A stretch of 64,000 nt of DNA from Nematopogon swammerdamellus. Lineage: Eukaryota; Arthropoda; Insecta; Lepidoptera; Adelidae. The notes below the pieces were generated by a model. It was given only the letters and a program-made list of their open reading frames with translations, was not told where the DNA came from and did not search any database. The number at the start of each line of letters is the position of its first letter. The first letter of the stretch is position 1. A program made the position numbers and the translations under genes. This document shows, in pieces, positions 38,606-49,339 of the stretch. The stretch is from NCBI GenBank assembly GCA_946902875.1, contig OX336355.1, positions 16,091,347 through 16,155,346 on the forward strand, read 5' to 3'.

Positions 38606-39465
38606 TGGCCAATTAATTAATTTTAATTAGGTTAATTATTTATTAGACTCTTTATCCCTAAATGCCTTACGAATTATGCCAAAAACTCCGTAATCAATAG
38701 GTGCATGGCTACTTATAACAAATGTTTTTAATTTATTCAACATCAGTTCGAAACGTGCGTTTTGCAACAAATTAACTAACGTATTAACTAAGTAATTTAT
38801 ACAAATACACACACACACACATAGACTAGCTGTAGTCATACACATACACAAACCCTCTCACACGCGCTCACACCCCGATACACCCTCACAACACGCTCCC
38901 CATGTAATTGAAATTAATTTATAATAAATATTTAATAAATAGACTCAAAATGTAACACGATAAACTTTTATGTATAGCTAACTGAAGTTACTATGTTACA
39001 TTGTACTTGTGTTACAAGCAAACAAGCCATGCTTTTGTGATTGATATACTAACTTTACATATACTGCATGCAGCGTGGGAACCGATAGCTCAGCCAATTT
39101 AAGAAACAATGGCTTTATCGTCTCATAACAACTTCTTTTATATTCAAAGAATTATAATTATTTTATATTTATCATTATCATTCATGTATTTGATAATCAT
39201 TTTAGACAGATGCACTTTTGAATGATGAACCAAAGATGTGATGCAATTTTAATGGAATTGAATAAACATTACGTTCTTATTTATTTGTAACAACTCCTTG
39301 TATTACCTGACATGAATATCTAAGTACATTTTCTTAACAAAAAACGAGAATGGGCGTTTTGGTCTACCCTTCCTCTAGCTGTGAGTGTTATATCAATGGA
39401 AAGGTTGATTTATATAGAACATTTTTTAGTATGGCAGCCAACGTCAATTATTAGTACTTTAGGAA
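38606..39465. other. Unassigned, with a (CA)n run
   Basis: Short (CA)n at about 38805-38820; otherwise no features recognised in about 850 bases. Confidence 0.4.
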
Positions 39466-39469
39466 TTAT

Positions 39470-39680
39470 ACCACTTGACCCGGGTTTATACCACCGCACT
39501 AAATGAAAGGTCGATTGAAACGGATATGTTAATAGTTCGTGTTTTCCCTCCAGTTAAGTTTTGCCGGCACGAACGAAGGGAAGCACTGCCATGGCACCTA
39601 GTTCACTAAAGTGTTATGGGCTACTATCACAGATAGTAGGCGATGTAGCCAACCGTGTCAGTTTCCATAAAAAAAAAAAC
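39470..39680 (+). mobile_element. SINE-B 3' half
   Basis: From the core (ACCACCGCACTAAATGAAAG) through the tail (GCACTGCCATGGCACC, GTAGCCAACCGTGTCAGTT) to an A run. Confidence 0.75.
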
Positions 39681-39714
39681 AACTTGATTATACTATGTAG
39701 GAAAATATAATAAA

Positions 39715-40060
39715 TTGTCAGTCTCGGTAGTTTGATGGTGCGATCTATCGAAGCCCGTTCGAGAAATTAAGCACCTTCGAGCGCGGACGGAATACTTAGA
39801 TGGGTGATCGTTCGACCGTTGAGGCTGGCCGTGGTTCAAATTCAACGTAAAACTGTAGGTCCCTTCCCTTTTCACCTAACAAGATGATAGGGTTCAAACC
39901 AGCCCGTTTTGGTACTACCGCACTGAACTAAAGGTCGAACGAAGCGGCTATGTAAGTAGTTCCACCCAGTTCAGTCTAGCCGGCACGACCGAAGGGAAGC
40001 ACTGACATGGCATCCAGGTCATCATGGTGTGATGGACTGACATTACGGGTGTTATATACC
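39715..40060 (+). mobile_element. SINE-B variant with clearest 5S-like head
   Basis: The head reads CGTTCGAGAAATTAAGCACC and GAATACTTAGATGGGTGATC, close to the 5S rRNA internal control region (ATTAAGC, then TACTTAGATGGG). Core and tail follow, with the tail diverged (GGCATCCAGGTCATCATGG). Confidence 0.7.
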
Positions 40061-40069
40061 TACGTACGG

Positions 40070-40215
40070 ACGTAAAAAGAATATGCAGCGAAGTTTCTCG
40101 CCAGTCCTTCTTCGCTGTAATAATCGTACTGGCCATATGTTAAATGTTAAAATATGGCGAATCCGAGTTCAGTATACTGTCTATGGATGATGAATAAAGA
40201 ATAAAGAATAAAGAA
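40070..40215 (+). mobile_element. LINE tail, AATAAAG type
   Basis: AGCGAAGTTTCTCGCCAGTC, CTTCTTCGCTG, GGATGATGAATAAAGAATAA; same family as 21800-23668. Confidence 0.7.
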
Positions 40216-40219
40216 CCTA

Positions 40220-41725
40220 ATTAACTTGTCACCACACTCATTCAGATCCACATTCGCTTGTCATATAATCTACATATAAATTACATTTAATTTCAATTAA
40301 ATGACAAACAATATTTCCTTATACGTCACTTCGGTAACAAAGACAAACTTTTTTATTGCACAATTAGCATTTTTATTAAGAAAACTCTCAAGAGAATGTT
40401 ATCCATATTACGTTACTCTGGAGTTATCCATTCTATCACATGACATTATTCCATATTGTTATAGATTTAAAGCTCATATTTCTTCAACAAACTCGTGTAG
40501 TTTGGTCGCGTTCTCTATTTGAAATGTGCTCTAACTCATTGCGCCACCTAATCTTGTAGAATATAACCGAATCATCACTATTGTTGCATTCTAAAATGCA
40601 CCTTATGTCACGAAGATAAGAATCAATTTAAAAGTGATACGTTTAAGAGGATGGTTGAACCAAGACTCGGTAAAGATGGCTCATTGCATTTAATTTCGTT
40701 GTCATTACATTAAAATGATATTCGTAATAAATGTGGAAAAAATGCATTTTGCCTTTCGAGAGTTGTTGTCGAAAGTTTTAATGTCATTTGGGATTTTTGA
40801 CTCGTAAACATTTATAATTAATGAGACAACGAGGATTTTTGGGTTTGGAGGGAATTGCGATTTGGTGAATCATGTATTCGCGCGTAATGTTTATACATCA
40901 ACCGCAGTCCTCGGCACTCGAAATACTTTTGTTTTTCAATGAAAACTAAAAATATGCTTAATTTCACAATAAATAGTGACAAAAGACGGACTTAAAAGCT
41001 AAAGGCATTCTCGACCAGTCATTCCTGGGATTGTGGGCAAGGTAAGGTAGTGCTAAATTAAATAAAAACATATATATTATCTAATATACTTAGCTTGATG
41101 TCAAAAAAAAAATTGTTTGTACTTATGCCTAAACTTCTATAATTGGACCACGATGAGGATTATTTTATGTAAATTTTAGAAATGTAGTAGGTACTACATT
41201 TCTAAACTCACAACTAAATCTAAAAATATTTTAAATTTAGTACACTAGGTTAGTGTTATCCTATTTTTAATTAAGTTACATATTTGTTTATTTCACCATA
41301 ATTTATGATATGACAAAAAAAAACGTAAGTTTATAAATCTACGCTTACTTATATTGCTTGCATACATACTTAATTAAGGCCTTGTCTTCTAAATGTTTTA
41401 TTTTTATCTTCTCGAAAATACTATATTTCAAATATTGACCAGTAATTACCGCCATATAAAATAGACGCGTCCAAATTAATAACCCAATTAGTATGACCCC
41501 TATGAAATTGAATGTTGCAGATCTTGACCGAGTGTGGACCTAATATTATTTTGACAACACGCTTGATCTATATTTTATTTAAATTAGTTAGTTCATAATA
41601 AAATAACAAAAATAATTTATTAGACGAAAGTAATTTCTATAATTTAGAACGCGACATTTATTCAATGAATATTTATGCCGGCATTCGTCCTCGCTTTAAA
41701 ATTAATTCATAATAATTATTATAAA
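40220..41725. other. Largely unassigned, 1.5 kb
   Basis: A degraded minus LINE tail may lie at 40985-41045 (GACGGACTTAAAAGC, GGCATTCTCGACCAG). A short hairpin at 41180-41206 (AAATGTAGTAGGTACTACATTT) is seen. The rest is AT-rich without matches. Confidence 0.4.
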
Positions 41726-41728
41726 GTG

Positions 41729-42025
41729 CGGTGTGGGACCGGTACTTAAAATTAATAGCCCCACTGCATCTCTCGTCGTGCATGTCGTGAAATGCGACCA
41801 AGGTCTAAGGACTAGATGCCGTGCTAAAGGGCGACAGGCTAGCCACCATTCACATTGGTGAGTCATCGTGCCTTACTTGCTGCTTGATAGTTATCTTGTC
41901 CTAATACTTTGCTAAGCGCGGTGGTCGGTGTTGCGCTCTTTACAAGAGTACTAGCAGCACAACACCGATTACTCTGCTCACCCCGATTGTCAAGATACAG
42001 CGTGTATGTAAAATATTACGATTCC
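41729..42025 (+). mobile_element. Full-length module C element
   Basis: GCGGTGTGGGACCGGTACTT start, ATGCCGTGCTAAAGGGCGAC, CCTTACTTGCTGCTTGATAG, hairpin CGGTGTTGCGCT...AGCACAACACCG and CAGCGTGTATG end. Confidence 0.75.
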
Positions 42026-42139
42026 AGCGTGCTCCATACGAGAGAGTTGAACGCCTTGGCAAAGGAAACTCACCTGTACACTGCATCCATTTTATTATTT
42101 CGTTAGCATACCTTTCTATGGCACAGACAGACAGAACGC

Positions 42140-42295
42140 AGCCTTTTTAGGGTTCCGTACCTTACGGGACTCTATTACTAAGCCTACGCCGTCTGTCCGT
42201 TCATCCTTTTGTGCGTCTGTCTTACATTTAAAGAGCTTTATCTTTTGAACCGTAATAGGTAGGTAGCCGGTTTAAATTTTTACCTACGTATGTGT
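42140..42295 (-). repeat. Repeat G fragment (minus)
   Basis: TAGGGTTCCGTACCTTACGG, CTACGCCGTCTGTCCG, AGGTAGCCGGTTTAAATTTT. Confidence 0.6.
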
Positions 42296-42299
42296 TGTC

Positions 42300-42492
42300 C
42301 ACCTAGTCATGCAGCAGGTGGGTTCTTCGTGTCTTACTTGCTGCTTGATAGTTGTCTTGTCCATATACTGTGCTAAACGTGGTGGTCAGTGTTGTGCTGT
42401 AATTTACCAGAGTCCTTATAGGACAACACCGATTACTCTGCTTACCCTGATTGTCGGGATACAGCGTGTGTTATGTATGTATGTATGTATGT
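42300..42492 (+). mobile_element. Module C 3' half
   Basis: CATGCAGCAGGTGGGTTCTT, TGCTGCTTGATAGTTGTCTT and a GTTATGTATGTATG tail. Confidence 0.75.
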
Positions 42493-42494
42493 GT

Positions 42495-42680
42495 TGTTTT
42501 TCCCACTAAATAACTTTGACAATTGTATACACTTTGTATCTTTAGATTTTTAATATGACTTATTACATTTCTTTGTAATAAACTTTTACTAATTGTTGTT
42601 GAATTGACTTGATATATTTAAGTATCAAATTGACGATGGCACTATACACCAGATATAGAACCACTTTATAAACATGCTAA
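42495..42680 (+). mobile_element. LINE 3'UTR fragment
   Basis: Matches 50935-51105: TTTTAATATGACTTATTACA, TTTCTTTGTAATAAAC, GACGATGGCACTATACACC. The tail itself is absent. Confidence 0.7.
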
Positions 42681-42984
42681 AATCTAAGACTTATTGTAGC
42701 TAATTAAAAATGCTTTGCTCTCTTCACTAATGGATATAGAATGCATAGGTAGTGTTTGTATGCACATTTGTGTTAAAATGGCTGGAGCATAATTCAGCCT
42801 AGCCGAGGTCGAGCTTGCAGCGAAAGTGCGTGACTGATCAACTATGAATACCTACCGCACAGTGACATAAGACCATCAATCATTACATTCATCATCAGCT
42901 TAGATCATCGGTGACAGGAAACCCTTTGACTTCGCCGATTGTGAAAATCATTTCATCATCAGAGCAATGATAAAGAATATATAT

Positions 42985-43110
42985 ATATATATTTTTATGG
43001 AAACTGACACGGTTGGCTAAATCACCTACAACATCCGTAATGTCAGCCCATAACACGTTGGTGAACTAGGTGCCATGCTTGCCTTCATTTCATGCCGGCT
43101 ACACTGAACT
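42985..43110 (-). mobile_element. SINE-B tail (minus)
   Basis: GGAAACTGACACGGTTGGCT and GTAATGTCAGCCCATAACAC, next to an (AT)n run at 42977-42990. Confidence 0.7.
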
Positions 43111-43580
43111 GGTTAATATACTAACATAATTATTGTGATACAAATTACGTATCAAAGTATCTTTACACCTGATACACTTAATTAATAAGTCTTTATAGTC
43201 ATAACTCTCAGCAATTGTTAATCTTGCTCTCAAGCTGTGTTTTCTATAAACTGTAAGCGATGTTATTATGTGGCTAGTCACTGTGGAAAAGTACTTGTAA
43301 AAATATGTATATAAACAAAATGCCCTGCGAAGTTTCTTTTTCTTCGTGGGTGTAATAAATTATTCATGTAATTTTAATAAAATTTTATTTCAAAAATTTT
43401 TATATCGATTGGGGATTAATCAATAAATATAAGGCATATTAATAAACCTAATAAATTTCTTATTCAGTTTAATGATAAATTGAAGATATTTCTTGAGTAA
43501 TCGAACCGGCTAGAACAAATTGTAACAAGTTCGAGTGCAGTCTTACTGCCATATATGAACGATCAATAAACAAAACAAAA
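43111..43580 (+). mobile_element. LINE 3'UTR and tail
   Basis: ATCTTTACACCTGATACAC, CCCTGCGAAGTTTCTTTTTC, TGGGTGTAAT and a final run of AACAAAACAAAAC. It matches the 3'UTR at 23300-23620, with an insertion-like block at about 43370-43495. Confidence 0.6.
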
Positions 43581-43614
43581 CAAAAACAAAAAGGTGTGAC
43601 ACGTATTTATCTGC

Positions 43615-43765
43615 GCTATTTGTATTCGTTTATTTGTAAGCTTCTGTTTATTTTTAAGATTCTGTTTATTTGTAAGCTTCTGTTTATTTTTAAGATTCTG
43701 TTTATTTGTAAGCTTCTGTTTATTTTTAAGCTTCTGTTTATTTGTAAGTTGCTGTTTATTTCCTT
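43615..43765. repeat. Minisatellite, 18-bp unit in 36-bp pairs
   Basis: Eight or so units alternate between TTTGTAAGCTTCTGTTTA and TTTTTAAGATTCTGTTTA. The 18-base unit is a multiple of three, so it reads through as repeated FICKLL / FIFKIL, which explains an apparent ORF with no real protein behind it. Confidence 0.85.
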
Positions 43766-43769
43766 TGAT

Positions 43770-44180
43770 TGTTTCATGTTCAAGTCTAAAGCTGAATTAT
43801 TACTTACTTTAATATGTTAAAAACTGTGCTGGCAATATGTAAAATATTCAATTTATTTTGTATTAATTTATTGTTCTAGCTGTAAATTTCTGTTTGTTTT
43901 TCCAAATTCGAAAAATAAAATAAAAATAAAGGACTCCTACCAGTACACAAATAATCAAAGGACAGACCACTCCCTCATAAGTATCTCTCAACCGGCCAAG
44001 ACAACTAATAACATTATCAAAACAACATATTGACCTCTCACTCTTAGCCCGGGGTGTGGCTTTCGTGTTGCTAATGATTTCGTTAGTTTATTATGATGTC
44101 TGTGTGGATACGTTGCTGGTGTCAAGAGGAAACCGAAATATTGCAAAATAAATTATAGATGTACCGATGTATAGATTGTA
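43770..44180. other. Unassigned
   Basis: No recognised features. Confidence 0.4.
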
Positions 44181-44181
44181 C

Positions 44182-44495
44182 CGTGTGGGGCCAGTTCTTA
44201 CAAAAAGAATAACCCCAATCTCTCTGCGTGCATGGTGCCGTGGTAAAGGGCGACGACATAGCCACCTCCCACCTTCGCACGGTCATTCCACCGATTCGTG
44301 CAGCTGGCGGGTTTTCGTGCCTTATTGCTACTTGATAGAGTTATCTTTTTCTAGTACGTTCCTAGACGTGCTGTGGTCGCAGTGTTGTGCTGTAATTTAC
44401 AAGAGCACTTGCAGCACAACACCGACTACTCTGGTTACCCCGATTGTCGGGATACAGCGTGTGGTATGGATCATGTATGTATGTATGTATGTAAA
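44182..44495 (+). mobile_element. Full-length module C element, diverged
   Basis: CCGTGTGGGGCCAGTTCTTA start, GGGCGACGACATAGCCACC, hairpin CAGTGTTGTGCTG/CAGCACAACACCG and a TATGTATGTATGTATG tail. Confidence 0.75.
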
Positions 44496-44499
44496 TTAT

Positions 44500-44924
44500 A
44501 GATGAACCTGTACATACACAATCTTTCTCATTACATTTCTTATTTTCCGTATCTTGCGAGTACAGACCGATATTACATAAAATAGCATTGTGCTTGTTCT
44601 TGAATTGAATCTCTTGAAATAACAATTCTACAAACTCAACTACCTACCTATTATGTATTAACAATTACCTATTATACTTTATTGTTCATACAACCAACTT
44701 GCACGTTATCGAGACTAATTACCCATTTATCAGCCAATAAAGCTCATTAAGTCACGCTCAAAAATTCACTTCCTATAAATCTCAGCGTGCATACGACTTA
44801 TCGTGTATCAAATCGAACGCATTACCTCAAATTAGCTTCAATTCATTATAATCATACGTTACAATGACCGCAGTTTCTTGGCGGGGTATTATTTAATCGT
44901 CGCAATGATGCGGGTAGTAGGAGA
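44500..44924. other. Unassigned AT-rich
   Basis: No recognised features before a GC-rich patch begins. Confidence 0.4.
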
Positions 44925-45125
44925 AAGTGACTGTTTCCACGGCTCGCCGCGCATGCGTGCGGGGCGCTGAAGTCGCGCGCGCGCCCACACGCGATCCGAT
45001 CGTCGACGCGAGCGGTCGTTTGTTGAAGATGAAATTGATAGTGATTTGGTGCGTTATGTTTCGTATTGTCCCGAGAAAATTGTGTGGGTTTGTACTCTGT
45101 CGACCTAGAAAGCCAGATTAGAGAT
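44925..45125 (+). promoter_or_regulatory. CpG-rich patch, possible host 5' exon or promoter
   Basis: GCTCGCCGCGCATGCGTGCG and GTCGCGCGCGCGCCCACAC stand out sharply from AT-rich surroundings and have no repeat partner here. Downstream an ATG opens a short hydrophobic frame (MKLIVIWCVMFRIV) ending at 45121. This could be a promoter with a 5' exon, but there is no splice or homology evidence. Confidence 0.25.
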
Positions 45126-45129
45126 TCTC

Positions 45130-45465
45130 GATAAATTTATAAACAAAATATTGGCGCTGCTCTGAGGAACTGGTATCCCTTATCCTGTCATCCATCTTAT
45201 CACCGCAACACTTGTCGCAGAGAGGCTCAGCGCCATTTTGATGTTGACATTGGGTTTTTGAGAACAAATCGTTTCTCAAAATCTATAAGTAGAGTAAGAA
45301 ACTACATACATATTACATACGTACCACACACGCAATGCAATTATTTAGAACTACCGAATTGTTTATTATTTGTATGAAATCTAGTGAAAATGCTGACGAT
45401 TTCTATAGCACGATGGATTTTCCACATAAAATGCTCGCTGAAATAAAATACTTTTCATTTTGACT
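45130..45465. other. Unassigned
   Basis: No recognised features. Confidence 0.4.
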
Positions 45466-45467
45466 TT

Positions 45468-45775
45468 GACTTGGACTCACGCTGTATCCCAGCAATCAGG
45501 GTAAGCAGAGTAATCGGTGTTGTACTGCAAGAACTCTGGAAAATTGCAAAACAACATCGACCACCACGATTAGCAAAGTATTCGGACACGATCAAGGCTC
45601 AAAGACCCACCTGCAGCACGACTCGGTGGAATGACCGTGCCAAGGTGAGAGGTGGCAAGCCTATCGCCCTTTAGCACGGCATCTCGTCCTTATACCTTAA
45701 TCGCCTTTTACGACATGCACGGGAAGAAGACGCAGTGGGGTTATTATTTTTTAAGTACCGGCCTCACACAGTACA
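45468..45775 (-). mobile_element. Full-length module C element (minus)
   Basis: ACTCACGCTGTATCCCAGCA, GGTAAGCAGAGTAATCGG, CGGTGGAATGACCGTGCC, and CGTTTTACG-type CGCCTTTTACGACATGCACG to CCGGCCTCACACAGTAC. Confidence 0.75.
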
Positions 45776-45825
45776 GTTTGAGAAACTTATCTAAAAGATC
45801 TCTTCATCCTTCATTCATAAGCGGC

Positions 45826-46225
45826 GGGTGGCCGAGTGGTTTGGGCATCGGCTTCTCATGCGAGAGGTCCGCGGTTCGAATCCGGTCGGCGTGTATCAAT
45901 GAGTTTTTCTGACGACATTTTTTTAGTACCTACATACCTACACCTGCTGCTTCACCGTTCGGAACCGGTGTAAATCTGTAGGTCCCTTCCTTTGCCCCTT
46001 ACTAGGTGCGTAGGCTCAAATTGTAGCCGACGGGGTTGGTACCACCGTACTGGATGTAAGATGGCCGTACAGCAGCCTCGGTTGAGTTCTGCTCTAGTCA
46101 AGTATAGCCAGCAATCCAGGGAAGTCTCCGGTATGGCACCTACCTTCTCGGAGGTGATATTGGCTGGTCGGAGCATGCTCTTAGGCCCCTCTGACTCAGC
46201 CACCCATACCGGATTAAATAAAAAA
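45826..46225 (+). mobile_element. SINE-A, best full-length copy
   Basis: Head GCGGCGGGTGGCCGAGTGGT and GCGGTTCGAATCCGGTCGG, junction CACCTGCTGCTTCACCGTTC, core GTAGGTCCCTTCC to GGTTGGTACCACCGTACTGG, tail CTTCTCGGAGGTGATATTGG to CACCCATACCGGATTAAATA plus A run. About 400 bases; no ORF. Confidence 0.85.
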
Positions 46226-46227
46226 AA

Positions 46228-46330
46228 AACAATCCTTTTTGGAGTCTCCGGCTTCGTAGTTACGGCAGCCGCACTGGCGCAGATGAGGTACTAGGTACTG
46301 GTTCGAGCCCAGGCTCCTCCCGGTAAAAGT
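46228..46330 (+). repeat. GGAGTYTCCGGC repeat fragment
   Basis: TTTTTGGAGTCTCCGGCTTC and CAGGCTCCTCCCGG match 3133-3205, which is the 3' end of an endonuclease-type LINE on the minus strand. Here it directly follows the SINE-A A-run. Confidence 0.5.
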
Positions 46331-46566
46331 GAGCTCTGTTCTATAAGCCCGTATAATATCAAATAAAACAGTGTGAAACTGAAATATTCTCTCGCAGAAT
46401 TATATATTTTAATGATAATATTCACTGAGGCGCACCGATCATGAGAAAAGTGTGACAACAGGAATGCATAATCACCGTGGAAATAGTCTTAATATTATTT
46501 CGACAAAAAATATCTGTTCTTTGATACCTTTATCGGCATGGATTAAAATTATATTGCCGAGTTGAC

Positions 46567-46880
46567 AGCCTCGGTAGCTCAGTGATGCGGTCGGCCGACT
46601 GTCGGTCGGATCATGAGCACACCTGGGCGCGGTCAGTGGATGGATGGGTGACCGATTGATCGTTGGAGGCTGACCGTGGTTCGCATTCCACGTAAAACTG
46701 TAGGTCCCTTCTTACCTAACTAGGTGGTAGGGTTTAACCCGGCCGGGTTGGTACCACCACACTGAATGAAAGGTCGGGGAAGCACTGACATGGCACCTAG
46801 TTCACCAAGGTGTTATGGGCTGACATCACGGATGTAGTAGGTGATGTAGCCAACCGTGTCATTTTCCATGAAAAAAAAAC
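46567..46880 (+). mobile_element. SINE-B
   Basis: Head CAGCCTCGGTAGCTCAGTGA, a 5S-like CTGGGCGCGGTCAGT, GGAGGCTGACCGTGGTTCG, then core. Part of the region between core and tail is deleted (GGTCGGGGAAGCACTGACAT). Confidence 0.8.
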
Positions 46881-46989
46881 TAAATTTTTAAGAATAGGAA
46901 TATAAGAATAAGACTGTATTTATTTTTTCCCTTCAGCATTACATTATTACATTATTAAAACACACATTTTAACAATTACAGGAGAGGAA

Positions 46990-47270
46990 AAAAACCGGCC
47001 AAATGCGAGTTGAACTCGCACACCGAGGGTTCCGTATCGCCATGTCATGGTCAGCGCCACTCACGCCATCTATGGCGCGTTTATGAAATGCTTCATATTA
47101 GTTAAAATTTCATGATTAGTTAAAATGCTTCATAACCTTTTCGGTAGATGGCGCGCAAGCACTTTGTTGTTATATCGGCAATAATACGAAAGACAGACAG
47201 ACAGACAGACAAGACAGACAGACGGCGTAGGCTTAGTAATAGGGTCCCGTACCGGATACGGAACCCTAGA
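46990..47270 (+). repeat. Repeat G, near full length
   Basis: CCGGCCAAATGCGAGTTGAA to GGTCCCGTACCGGATACGG with a (GACA)n tract at about 47190-47222. Confidence 0.65.
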
Positions 47271-47409
47271 AAGGACTGGACACAGCCTATGCTGAATCTA
47301 GTGAAGATTTCAATAGACTCAGAGCTGTATTGAAGTCCAGCCCATGTTTTGGGAGAGAAGCGAAGATGTGTGCATTAACGCATCAAAAAATAAAAATATA
47401 TTTTCCTTT

Positions 47410-47775
47410 AGACAAATAGAACACACGAACTATTTACATAGCCGTTTCGATCGACACTTCATTCAGCAAATCTGCTGGCATGGCACCTAACTGAGCGTGG
47501 TTTCGCGAGGAGAGGTGATTTTGGCTCTGTCGACTGCACCATTGGTCTCTCGGCACAGCCACCCATGCTGGTTGACATAAAAAAAATTCAGTGCGGTGGT
47601 AGTAACCCGGGCGGGATAAACCCTACCGCCTAGTAAGGCAAGAAGGGAAGGGACCTACAGTTTTACGTGAAATCCGAAGCACTGTCAGCCCCCGACGGTC
47701 GAGCGGTCACCCATCCAAGACCCAGGTGTGCTTAATAACAGTCGACCGACCGCACCACTGAGCTACGGAGGCTGA
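47410..47775 (-). mobile_element. SINE-B (minus) with nested SINE-A variant
   Basis: The B element reads from AACTATTTACATAGCCGTTT to ACTGAGCTACGGAGGCTGA, split at an ATTCAG repeated on both sides of an insert (47466-47587). Confidence 0.75.
47466..47587 (+). mobile_element. Nested SINE-A variant tail
   Basis: Starts CAAATCTGCTGGCATGGCAC, has GGTTTCGCGAGGAGAGGTGA and GCACAGCCACCCATGCTGG, and ends in ACATAAAAAAA. ATTCAG on both sides fits a short target duplication. Confidence 0.7.
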
Positions 47776-47849
47776 AGTCAAATCACTATTATAGGCGACT
47801 GTTGTTGTTATTGTGTAACGTCAGGTTGACCGGCGGTGCATGCGCGAAC

Positions 47850-47965
47850 GGCCATCTCGGTCCTAATGACATTATAAAAACGTCAGTGAGTTGCGAGAGC
47901 GTTTACCTAAAGATCACTTGACTTGCTCGCCATATTCTCACAGACTGGCTGGCCTAATGTGTAAG
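47850..47965 (+). promoter_or_regulatory. Possible promoter and non-coding 5' exon
   Basis: A TATAAAAACGTCAGTGAG motif at about 47873 is followed by non-repetitive GC-balanced sequence ending at a donor-like TGTGTAAGTAAAC (about 47958). No repeat partner was found. Spacing of TATA to initiator is not ideal and no gene can be traced. Confidence 0.2.
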
Positions 47966-48092
47966 TAAACATACTTGTGTTAGATATATGATAGCTCAAA
48001 ACATTGTGGTGTTTGTTACTACTGATGTAGGCTTGGATGTAGGTAGGTATATACAGGTAGTTTAGTTACATACGTGTGCAAATTAGTTTTTT

Positions 48093-48515
48093 TTTTTTTT
48101 TTATGGAAAATGACACTGTTGGCTACATCACCTACAACATCCGTGATGTCAGCCCATAACACCGGGTGAACTAGGTGTCATGTCAGTGCTTCCCTTCATT
48201 TCGCTCCGGCTACACTGAACTGGACGGAAAACACGAACTATTTACATAGCCGTTTCGACCGACGTTTCGCTCAGTGCGGTGGTACCAAGCCGGCCGTGAT
48301 AAACCCTACCACCTAGTAAGGTAAGAAGGGAAGGGACCTACAGTTTAACGTGGAATCCGAACCACGGTCAGCCTCCAACGGTCGGGCGGTCACCCATCCA
48401 ATAACTGACCCCACCACTGAGTTGTCGAGGCTGACGATCCCTTAGTCGACTTTTACGACATGCGACGGGGAGAGATGCAGTGGGGCTATTCTTTTTAAGT
48501 ACCGACCCCACACGG
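48093..48515 (-). mobile_element. Module C + full SINE-B (minus)
   Basis: Complete B from T run to ACTGAGTTGTCGAGGCTGAC, followed without a gap by module C (GACATGCGACGGGGAGAGAT ... CCGACCCCACACGGTAC). Here the C head sits upstream of the entire B head. Confidence 0.85.
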
Positions 48516-48582
48516 TACAAATTATATGTAGATGTAGGTAGGTATATACAGGTAGTTTAGTTACTTACGTGTGCAAATTAGT

Positions 48583-48836
48583 TTTTTTTTTTATGGCAAC
48601 CGGCACGGTTGGCTACATCACCTACAATATCCGTGATGTCAGCCCATAACACCGGGTGAACTAAGGTGCCACGTCATTTCTTCCCTTCATTTCATCTCGG
48701 CTACACTGATCTAGCTGGAAAACACGAACTATTTAAGTACATATCCGTTTCTACCGACTTTTCATTCATCATTGTACCAACCCGGGCAGGTTAAAACCTA
48801 CCAGCTAGTAAGGAAAGAAAGGAAGGGACCTACAGG
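48583..48836 (-). mobile_element. SINE-B, headless (minus)
   Basis: T run, GGCAACCGGCACGGTTGGCT, core ACCAACCCGGGCAGGTTAAA, ends at GGAAGGGACCTACAGG. Confidence 0.75.
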
Positions 48837-48837
48837 C

Positions 48838-48972
48838 TGGACCTACGGTTGACGTCTCTTCTGCTGACGTGCCCAGCCCACTGCCACTTCAGCTTAGCCA
48901 CCTGGTATCCAATATCGACTACTTTGGTGCGTCTGCGGATTGCCTCGTTACGCACCAGATCGGGTAGCGTAA
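48838..48972 (-). pseudogene. RTE ORF fragment
   Basis: Nucleotide match to 31850-31985 of the intact RTE: CTGACGTGCCCAGCCCACTG, TATCCAATATCGACTACTTT and GCGGATTGCCTCGTTACGCA. It encodes the RTKVVDIGYxVAKL and WQWAGHV region. Confidence 0.8.
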
Positions 48973-48974
48973 AA

Positions 48975-49335
48975 ATCACCCCGTATGCATATAACATTTA
49001 ATTAAAGCCACTGGTTTATCGTATGCATCTTGGTTGGTATTAGGTAAATAGTATTGTATACAGGGTACACATATGTATATGTACGTATGTGTACATGGCA
49101 ATTAGATTAAATCCTATTCGCCTTCTCACACTACTGGTTTGAGAAAAAGTCAAGGCCAGCTTATGTAAGTTTTAACGGCATTAATTTAATCTAGACCAAC
49201 ATACTTACGAAGTACGTACTAGTATTTCTAGGCTTTCGTGAGACGTGTGTAATGTACAAATGGGTAATTTGCAGTTTTACTTTTTTGAATTTTTTTTTAT
49301 TTACGACATGAAAATTATTCCTCAGCTTTGTATGG
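48975..49335. other. Unassigned
   Basis: No recognised features. Confidence 0.4.
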
Positions 49336-49339
49336 TTTG

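Noticed and set aside
45826..45900. tRNA gene
   Set aside because: Box A and box B are present but no acceptor stem closes, and the sequence continues into a SINE body repeated elsewhere.
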